Source: Clostridiales bacterium UBA1774 (lineage in GTDB: Bacteria > Bacillota > Clostridia > Oscillospirales > Oscillospiraceae). Taken from it: 20,202 bases of DNA. The translations under genes were made by a program, and so were the position numbers. The stretch lies in contig DCGQ01000062.1 of NCBI GenBank assembly GCA_002314635.1, positions 1 through 20,202 of the forward strand, given 5' to 3'. Positions 14,475-20,202 of the stretch are shown one piece after another (the first letter of the stretch is position 1; every line of letters begins with the position of its first letter). The notes under the pieces are model-generated. The model was not told the origin of the DNA. It searched no databases and was given only the letters and a program-made list of their open reading frames with translations.

Positions 14475-15859
14475 GCGCCGAGAAAATGTGGGCGGGCCGC
14501 GCTCAGCAGGAGACCGCCCAGATCGCAGACGATTTTAACTCCTCTATCCGCTTTGACCAGCGGATGTACCGGCAGGATATCACCGGGAGCATGGCCCATG
14601 CGTCCATGCTGGCCGGGTGCGGCATCATTACGAAGGAGGACGCAGAGCAGATCATTGACGGGCTCAGCGGCATTCTGGCGGATCTGGATGCAGGCACCCT
14701 GCAGATCGACCCTGCGGCGGAGGATATCCATATGTTTGTGGAGCAGGTGCTGACCGAGCGCATCGGCGAAGCGGGGAAGCGGCTTCACACCGCCCGCAGC
14801 CGCAACGATCAGGTGGCGCTGGACCTCCGGCTTTACCTGCGGGATGTGATCGGGGAGATCATCGGTCTTGTGAAGGAGCTGGTTCGGGTGCTGACCGACC
14901 GGGCCGAGGAACAGAAGGCCACCATCATGCCCGGCTACACCCATATGCAGCGTGCCCAGCCTATCACCTTCGGTCACCAGCTGATGGCCTACAGCATGAT
15001 GCTGCTGCGGGATATCGGCCGTCTGCAGGATACCCGGAAGCGGATGGATGTGAGTCCCATCGGCTGCTGTGCGTTGGCAGGCACCACCTATCCCACTGAC
15101 CGGCGCAGCGAGGCGAAGAGCCTTGGCTTTAGTCAGATTGCACTGAACAGTCTGGACGGGGTTTCGGACCGGGACTTCTGCGTGGAATTTCTCAGCGCCT
15201 GTTCCCTGCTGATGATGCACCTGAGCCGCCTTTCCGAGGAGCTGATCCTCTGGTCCAGCTGGGAGTTCAAGTTCATTGAACTGTCCGACAGCTTCACCAC
15301 CGGTTCCTCCATCATGCCCCAGAAGAAGAATCCGGACATGGCAGAGCTTTGCCGTGGTAAGACCGGCCGGGTCTACGGTGATCTGATGGCACTGCTGACC
15401 GTCCTGAAAGGCATTCCGCTGGCATATAACAAGGATATGCAGGAGGACAAGGAAGCGGTGTTCGATGCCTGCGATACCGTGATCATGTGTCTCCGTGTGT
15501 TCGCCCCCATGCTGGAAAGCATGAAGGTGCTGCCTGACCGGATGCTGGCAGCGGCGCAGAGGGGTTTCATCAATGCCACTGATCTGGCGGATTATCTGAC
15601 CAAGAAGGGTGTCCCTTTCCGCAGCGCCTATAAAATCTCCGGCCAGCTGGTTGCCCGATGCATTGCAGAGGACACGGTGCTGGAAAAACTGCCGCTGTCC
15701 GTGTTCCGGGAATACAGCGAGGTTTTTGCGGAGGATGTATTCACCGAGATCGCACTGGAAACCTGCGTTGCCCGCCGCATTTCCGAAGGCGGCACCAGCG
15801 TCGGTTCCGTGGAAACCCAGGTCGCTTCCGTGCGGGAAGCATTGAACGGTATTCAATAA
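14471..15859 (+). CDS. argH: Argininosuccinate lyase
   Basis: It splits argininosuccinate into arginine and fumarate, the last step of the pathway. The 462-residue protein belongs to the fumarase/aspartase superfamily. HTARSRNDQVA is at residues 106-116, the catalytic histidine is in THMQRAQP (H158), and the signature loop GSSIMPQKKNPD (278-289) carries the catalytic serine. Two starts are possible. A TTG at 14471 overlaps the argG stop and has AGGG 6 bases upstream. An ATG at 14486 would begin MWAGR, closer to the usual N-terminus, but has no clear ribosome binding site. The TTG is preferred for that reason, with moderate certainty. The gene lies between argG and the amino-acid transporter genes. 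Confidence 0.96.
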   Translation: MSAEKMWAGRAQQETAQIADDFNSSIRFDQRMYRQDITGSMAHASMLAGCGIITKEDAEQIIDGLSGILADLDAGTLQIDPAAEDIHMFVEQVLTERIGEAGKRLHTARSRNDQVALDLRLYLRDVIGEIIGLVKELVRVLTDRAEEQKATIMPGYTHMQRAQPITFGHQLMAYSMMLLRDIGRLQDTRKRMDVSPIGCCALAGTTYPTDRRSEAKSLGFSQIALNSLDGVSDRDFCVEFLSACSLLMMHLSRLSEELILWSSWEFKFIELSDSFTTGSSIMPQKKNPDMAELCRGKTGRVYGDLMALLTVLKGIPLAYNKDMQEDKEAVFDACDTVIMCLRVFAPMLESMKVLPDRMLAAAQRGFINATDLADYLTKKGVPFRSAYKISGQLVARCIAEDTVLEKLPLSVFREYSEVFAEDVFTEIALETCVARRISEGGTSVGSVETQVASVREALNGIQ

Positions 15860-15890
15860 TGAATTTTATGAAAGTAGAAGGGAAAAAATC

Positions 15891-16721
15891 ATGAAAAAGA
15901 CTCTGAAAAGCATTATCCTTTGCCTGCTGGTCGTTGTGCTGGCTGTCGGCTGCATGACCGCGTGCAGCAAGAAACCCACCTCCACGCTGGACAAGATCAA
16001 GAAGGCCGGCGAGATCAAGATGTTCACCGAAGCCGGTTTTGCTCCCTATGAATTCCTGTACAACAACGAGATCGTGGGCGTTGACATCGAGATCATGAAG
16101 GAAGTCGCCAAGGAACTGGGCGTCAAGCTGGTCATTGAAGACGTGTCCTTCGACACCATCTGCACCTCCGTCAGCACCGGCAAGGCTGATGTGGGTGCTG
16201 CCGGCATCACCATTACCGAGGAACGCAAGCAGTCCGTGGCTTTCTCCGATCCCTACACCTCCACCGCTCAGTACGTAGTCGTTCTGGCCGATAACAACGA
16301 TATTGCCACCGTGGAAGACCTGAAGGGTCGGCCCATCGGCGTGCAGCAGGGCACTACCTCCGATATCATCGTGGAGAACCTGATCAATGACGGCACACTG
16401 GAAGGCTCCACCTCCTCCGGCTTCACCGCTCCCGCTGTCGCTGCCGCTTCTCTGGGTAAGCTGGACGCCGTTGTGACCGATAAGCTGACCGCTGAGACCA
16501 TCGTAGCCAATAACGAAGGCAAGTACAAGTGCTTCGAGCTGGTGAAGGCTGACGGTTCCCCCGCTGCCGATGTGGAATACTACGGCATCGCCATTGCCAA
16601 GGGTGAAAACGCCGAGCTGCTCAACACCATCAACACCGTTCTGGCCCGTCTGAAGGCCGACGGCACCATCTCCGCCTGGGAGCAGAAGTATCAGGATATC
16701 GCCAAGGGTCTGGAAGGCTGA
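15891..16721 (+). CDS. Polar amino-acid ABC transporter, substrate-binding lipoprotein
   Basis: The 276-residue product has a signal peptide with two possible lipidation cysteines, in AVGC (C21) and MTAC (C25). A family 3 solute-binding domain follows: LDKIKKAGEIKMFTEAGFAP, then VGVDIEIMKEVAKELG, then GKADVGAAGITITEERKQ, then DPYTSTAQYVV. This family binds polar amino acids such as arginine, histidine, glutamine or cystine outside the membrane. Arginine or a related compound is the likeliest ligand given the surrounding arg genes, but the ligand cannot be read from sequence. The permease and ATPase genes follow. A GAAGGG site precedes the ATG. A strong hairpin just downstream may raise its transcript relative to the membrane parts. 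Confidence 0.92.
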   Translation: MKKTLKSIILCLLVVVLAVGCMTACSKKPTSTLDKIKKAGEIKMFTEAGFAPYEFLYNNEIVGVDIEIMKEVAKELGVKLVIEDVSFDTICTSVSTGKADVGAAGITITEERKQSVAFSDPYTSTAQYVVVLADNNDIATVEDLKGRPIGVQQGTTSDIIVENLINDGTLEGSTSSGFTAPAVAAASLGKLDAVVTDKLTAETIVANNEGKYKCFELVKADGSPAADVEYYGIAIAKGENAELLNTINTVLARLKADGTISAWEQKYQDIAKGLEG

Positions 16722-16770
16722 GGCAGTTACGCTGCGGCATCCTTTCCGGTGCCCTGCACACAGTGAAATC

Positions 16771-16805
16771 AGCCGGGGACAGACGATCAACGCCTGCCCC
16801 CGGCT
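16771..16805 (+). other. Hairpin between binding-protein and permease genes
   Basis: AGCCGGGG (16771-16778) pairs with CCCCGGCT (16798-16805), with a further CAG/CTG pairing after one mismatch and an 11-base inner loop. No U-run follows (CTTGCGAAAC), so full termination is unlikely. Such a structure typically protects the upstream message or partly terminates, giving more binding protein than permease. Confidence 0.7.
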
Positions 16806-16842
16806 CTTGCGAAACAATATCCTCTGAAAGGAAAGAAGGAAT

Positions 16843-17562
16843 ATGGCAAATCCTGTTATGACAGCGTCTGCGCTGTGGGGCATTGCGGAATCCTTTACCA
16901 AGACCTTTATCACGGAGGACCGATATAAGGTCTTTCTGAAAGGTCTGGGAAATACCCTGCTGATCGCCCTGTTTGCGACGATTGCCGGCGTCATCATCGG
17001 CTCCCTGATCGCCATTATCAAGACCTATCACAAGCAGACCGGCAAGCTGAGAATCCTCAATATCGTTGCCGAGTTCTACACCACCCTGATCCGCGGCACA
17101 CCTGTGGTGGTGCAGCTGCTGATCTCCTATAACATCATTTTTGCATTCTCCACCCATGCGGTGCTGGTGGGCATTGTGGCTTTCGGCATCAACTCCGGCG
17201 CATATGTGTCCGAGATCATCCGTGCCGGTATCAATGCGGTGGATATCGGACAGACTGAGGCAGGCCGCTCTCTGGGCCTGTCCCGCAGAACCACCATGCT
17301 GTACATCGTCATTCCGCAGGCGGTAAAGAATGTGTTGCCCGCCATCGGCAATGAGTTCATCTCCCTGCTGAAGGAGACCTCCGTAATCGGCTATCTGGGC
17401 GTGGTGGACCTGACCAAGGCGGCAGACCGTGTAATCTCCCGCACGATGGATGCGTATTTCCCCTATATCTCCATCGCGGCCATCTATCTGGCACTGGTTC
17501 TGGTGCTGAATTACTTTGTAAAGAAGCTGGAAAGGAGGCTGGCAAAGAGTGAACGAAGCTAA
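16843..17562 (+). CDS. Polar amino-acid ABC transporter, permease
   Basis: The 239-residue integral membrane protein is of the HisM/ArtM type. Hydrophobic segments lie at about residues 34-60, 70-105, 107-125, 170-190 and 207-225. The cytoplasmic coupling (EAA) loop is visible at about 131-160 (NAVDIGQTEAGRSLGLSRRT), followed by YIVIPQAVKNVLPAIGNEFI, typical of this family. It would form the channel, probably as a homodimer because only one permease gene is present. An AAGGAA-type site lies just before the ATG. Its end overlaps the ATPase gene by 14 bases. Confidence 0.93.
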   Translation: MANPVMTASALWGIAESFTKTFITEDRYKVFLKGLGNTLLIALFATIAGVIIGSLIAIIKTYHKQTGKLRILNIVAEFYTTLIRGTPVVVQLLISYNIIFAFSTHAVLVGIVAFGINSGAYVSEIIRAGINAVDIGQTEAGRSLGLSRRTTMLYIVIPQAVKNVLPAIGNEFISLLKETSVIGYLGVVDLTKAADRVISRTMDAYFPYISIAAIYLALVLVLNYFVKKLERRLAKSERS

Positions 17563-18313
17563 GACTGTACCGCAGGATTCCGAGGTTCTGATCGAGGTAA
17601 AGGATCTTTACAAGAGCTTTGTGAAGGACAAGATGATCCTGAAGGGCATCAACTGTCAGATCCAAAAGGGCGAGCGCGTGGTCATGGTCGGCCCTTCCGG
17701 CGGCGGCAAGAGTACCTTCCTTCGCTGCATGAACCTTCTGGAGAACCCCACCTCCGGCCAGATTATCTATAAGGGACAGGATCTGACCGCCAAGGGCGCA
17801 GATCTGGATCACCTTCGGGCCCACATGGGCATGGTGTTCCAGCATTTCAACCTGTTCCCCCATTTTACCGTATTGAAAAACATGACCTTTGCGCCGGTGC
17901 AGCTGAAACTGAAAACACCGGAGGAAGCAGAAAAACAGGCCCGACTGCTGCTGGAGCGGGTAGGCCTGTCGGATAAGGCAAATGCCTATCCCAGCCAGCT
18001 TTCCGGCGGCCAGAAACAGCGCATTGCCATCGTCCGCGCCCTGTGCATGGATCCGGAGGTCATGCTGTTTGACGAACCCACCTCCGCACTTGACCCGGAA
18101 ATGGTCGGCGAGGTGCTGGACGTTATGAAGGAGCTGGCCAACGACGGTATGACCATGGTGGTCGTGACCCATGAGATGGGCTTTGCCCGCGAAGTGGGTA
18201 CCCGCGTGATGTTTTTGGATGACGGTATTCTGGCAGAGGAGAATACGCCGCAGGAGCTGTTCGGCAATCCCCAGAGCCAGAGACTGAAAACCTTCCTGTC
18301 CAAGGTGCTGTAA
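17549..18313 (+). CDS. Polar amino-acid ABC transporter, ATP-binding protein
   Basis: The 254-residue ATPase is of the GlnQ/HisP type and powers import by the adjoining permease. All motifs are intact: Walker A GPSGGGKST (48-56), Q-loop VFQHFNLFPH (98 on), signature LSGGQKQR (151-158), Walker B VMLFDEPTSALD (171-182) and H-loop VVVTHEMGFA (H208). The start is a GTG at 17549 that overlaps the permease end by 14 bases, with AGGAGG 10 bases upstream. Translation is therefore coupled to the permease. No regulatory C-terminal domain is present. It is followed by a 65-base gap and argF. Confidence 0.96.
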   Translation: MNEAKTVPQDSEVLIEVKDLYKSFVKDKMILKGINCQIQKGERVVMVGPSGGGKSTFLRCMNLLENPTSGQIIYKGQDLTAKGADLDHLRAHMGMVFQHFNLFPHFTVLKNMTFAPVQLKLKTPEEAEKQARLLLERVGLSDKANAYPSQLSGGQKQRIAIVRALCMDPEVMLFDEPTSALDPEMVGEVLDVMKELANDGMTMVVVTHEMGFAREVGTRVMFLDDGILAEENTPQELFGNPQSQRLKTFLSKVL

Positions 18314-18378
18314 CGAGAAAGTGTGAGGGGAGCCTCACCGCCGTTACCCTTTCGAATAGTCAAGATATGGAGAACAGT

Positions 18379-19365
18379 ATGAATTTGAAGAATCGTAACT
18401 TTCTGACCCTGCTGGATTTCACCCCGGAAGAGATTCAGGGTTTTCTGGATCTGGCGGCAGAACTGAAACAGAAGAAAAAGGCGGGCATTCCCCATCGTCT
18501 CTGCGAAGGCAAGAGCGTTGCACTGATTTTTGAGAAAACCTCCACCCGCACCCGCTGCGCCTTCGAGGTCGCCGCTGCGGATCTGGGAATGCATCCGGTG
18601 TATCTGGATCCCAAGGCCTCCCAGATGGGCATGAAGGAATCCGTTGCGGACACGGCGCGGGTGCTGGGCAGAATGTTTGACGGCATCGAGTACCGGGGTT
18701 ACGGACAGAGCATCGTGGAGGAGCTGGCGAAATACGCCGGTGTGCCCGTGTGGAACGGCCTGACCAATGAGTTCCATCCGACCCAGATTTTGGCAGATTT
18801 CCTGACGATACGGGAACATTTCGGGAATCTGAAAAATCTCAAGCTTGTATATATGGGTGATGCCCGCTATAATATGGGGAATTCTCTGATGGTGGGCTGC
18901 GCCAAGATGGGACTGCATTTTGTCGCCTGTGCCCCGGAGAAATACTTCCCCGATCCGGCACTGGTGGAGAAATGTCAGGCCATCGCCGCAGAGACCGGCG
19001 CCGTGCTGGAGTTCATCACGGATCCTGCCAAGGCAGTTCCCGGCGCACAGGTGATCTACACGGATATCTGGGTCTCCATGGGCGAACCGGTAGAAGCCTG
19101 GGAAGAACGAATCGGCGACCTGGGCGCCTATCAGGTCAACGAGGCGCTGATGGCGCTGGCCGGACCCCAGTGCCGATTCATGCACTGTCTGCCCTCCTAT
19201 CACGACCTGAAAACCACCATCGGCAGAGAAATGGGAGAGCGCTTCCACCGGGACTGCATGGAAGTAACGGACGGCGTGTTTGAAGGCCCCCAGTCCATCG
19301 TGTTCGATGAAGCGGAAAACAGAATGCACACCATTAAGGCTGTCATGGCAGCCACACTTGCCTGA
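18379..19365 (+). CDS. argF: Ornithine carbamoyltransferase, anabolic type likely
   Basis: It transfers the carbamoyl group of carbamoyl phosphate to ornithine, giving citrulline. The 328-residue length is normal. The carbamoyl-phosphate motif STRTR is at residues 55-59 and HPTQ at 133-136. The ornithine-side DIWVSMGE is at 229-236 and the HCLP motif at 269-272. The ATG at 18379 is chosen over one at 18367 because GGAG lies 6 bases before it and MNLKNRNFLTLLDFTPEEI matches the usual N-terminus. The setting with argG, argH and carB, and the absence of arcA or arcC nearby, support biosynthesis. It feeds citrulline to ArgG and takes carbamoyl phosphate from the enzyme of the next gene. Confidence 0.96.
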   Translation: MNLKNRNFLTLLDFTPEEIQGFLDLAAELKQKKKAGIPHRLCEGKSVALIFEKTSTRTRCAFEVAAADLGMHPVYLDPKASQMGMKESVADTARVLGRMFDGIEYRGYGQSIVEELAKYAGVPVWNGLTNEFHPTQILADFLTIREHFGNLKNLKLVYMGDARYNMGNSLMVGCAKMGLHFVACAPEKYFPDPALVEKCQAIAAETGAVLEFITDPAKAVPGAQVIYTDIWVSMGEPVEAWEERIGDLGAYQVNEALMALAGPQCRFMHCLPSYHDLKTTIGREMGERFHRDCMEVTDGVFEGPQSIVFDEAENRMHTIKAVMAATLA

Positions 19366-19383
19366 GGAAAGAGGCTCTTATTT

Positions 19384-20202
19384 ATGCCAAAAAGAACGGA
19401 CATCAAGAAAATCATGATCATCGGCTCCGGTCCCATCGTCATCGGTCAGGCAGCGGAGTTCGACTACGCGGGAACGCAGGCCTGCCTTGCGCTGAAAGAG
19501 GAGGGCTATCAGGTTCTGCTGGTGAACTCCAACCCGGCCACCATTATGACCGATACATCCATCGCGGACAAGGTCTACATGGAACCGTTGAATCTGGAGT
19601 ATGTGGCCCGGATCCTGCGGAAGGAGCGTCCTGACGCGATCATTCCCGGTATCGGCGGACAGACCGGCTTGAACCTTGCCATGGAGCTGTCCAAGAAGGG
19701 CATTCTGGCCGAGTGCCAGACCAGACTTCTGGGCACCCCGGCGGACAGTATCGAGCGGGCGGAGGATCGTGAGCTGTTCAAGGAGCTGTGCCAGTCCATC
19801 GGCGAACCGGTCATCCCCTCCGAGATCACCTATTCGCTGGAGGAGGCCAAGGCCGCGGCAGAGCGCATCGGTTACCCGGTGGTGCTGCGTCCCGCCTTCA
19901 CGCTGGGCGGAACCGGCGGCGGCTTTGCCGACAACGAAGCGGAGCTGATGGAAGTGGGCGAGGGCGCGTTCCGCCTGTCCCCGGTGCATCAGGTCCTGAT
20001 CGAAAAGAGCGTCAAGGGCTACAAGGAAATCGAATTTGAAGTCATGCGCGATGGGACGGATCATGCCATCACCATCTGCGGCATGGAGAATATCGACCCG
20101 GTGGGCGTTCACACCGGCGACAGTATGGTAGTTGCGCCGATTCTGACGCTGAATGACCATGACCTGAAAATGCTGAACGACAGCGCCATCAAGATCATCC
20201 GG
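19384..20202 (+). CDS. carB: Carbamoyl-phosphate synthase large subunit, N-terminal part, truncated by window edge
   Basis: The first 273 codons of the large subunit, which makes carbamoyl phosphate from bicarbonate, ammonia and ATP. Visible are the N-terminal MIIGSGPIVIGQAAEFDYAG, VNSNPATIMTDT and the ATP-grasp glycine-rich loop RPAFTLGGTGGG (169-180). The first ATP-grasp domain starts near residue 128 and is incomplete at the edge. GAGGAAAGAGG at 19364-19374 overlaps the argF stop codon and serves as ribosome binding site for the ATG at 19384. The glutaminase subunit gene carA, normally directly upstream, is not in this position; argF is there instead. carA may lie downstream of the window or elsewhere. 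The arginine-cluster location suggests this copy supplies arginine synthesis. Confidence 0.96.
   Translation, partial: MPKRTDIKKIMIIGSGPIVIGQAAEFDYAGTQACLALKEEGYQVLLVNSNPATIMTDTSIADKVYMEPLNLEYVARILRKERPDAIIPGIGGQTGLNLAMELSKKGILAECQTRLLGTPADSIERAEDRELFKELCQSIGEPVIPSEITYSLEEAKAAAERIGYPVVLRPAFTLGGTGGGFADNEAELMEVGEGAFRLSPVHQVLIEKSVKGYKEIEFEVMRDGTDHAITICGMENIDPVGVHTGDSMVVAPILTLNDHDLKMLNDSAIKIIR

Noticed and set aside
18323..18338. GTGAGG/CCTCAC hairpin between the transporter ATPase gene and argF
   Set aside because: The stem has only 6 bp with a 4-base loop and no U-run. It is too weak to call a terminator, and no promoter for argF was seen after it.

Overview
The window looks like chromosomal DNA from an anaerobic, low-oxygen-adapted Firmicute, most likely a fairly GC-rich clostridium (Oscillospirales-like gut lineages fit, but this is inference). 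The reasons are a carbon monoxide dehydrogenase/acetyl-CoA synthase cluster (Wood-Ljungdahl pathway), strong AGGAGG-type ribosome binding sites, sigma-A promoters with 17-bp spacers, Gram-positive-style lipoprotein binding proteins, and HutC-type GntR regulation. No RNA gene, insertion sequence, CRISPR array or riboswitch was recognised. No stretch over 300 bases lacks a gene.

Region 1 (1-3877, minus strand): cooS/acsA (CO dehydrogenase), cooC (nickel-insertion ATPase) and the N-terminal half of acsB (acetyl-CoA synthase, running off the left edge). A near-consensus promoter and a GTNTANAC operator lie in front of cooS.

Region 2 (3941-7137, minus strand): a compact four-gene operon of a TPR protein, a DUF4037 nucleotidyltransferase-like protein, a B12-binding corrinoid protein and a GntR/UTRA regulator, closed by a nested terminator. 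The corrinoid protein has no methyltransferase partner here.

Region 3 (7239-11058, plus strand): transcribed divergently from region 2. It encodes a 590-residue MoaF-like protein that appears to be an internal duplication, a two-domain cupin, and a cysteine-rich DUF169 protein, and ends in a terminator. Regions 2 and 3 together form a divergent module whose function I cannot name. Its corrinoid protein and its position beside the CO dehydrogenase genes suggest a substrate-use or methyl-transfer function connected to the Wood-Ljungdahl pathway, which is inference.

Region 4 (11162-13074, plus): a single large lipoprotein solute-binding protein with a repeat linker, its own promoter and a perfect 13-bp inverted repeat at the expected transcription start. 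No permease genes accompany it.

Region 5 (13159-20202, plus): an arginine cluster, argG-argH-(binding protein, permease, ATPase of a polar amino-acid ABC transporter)-argF-carB, with carB cut by the right edge. A promoter followed by ArgR-box-like sites precedes argG. The genes convert carbamoyl phosphate and ornithine to citrulline, then argininosuccinate, then arginine, and probably import arginine or a related amino acid.
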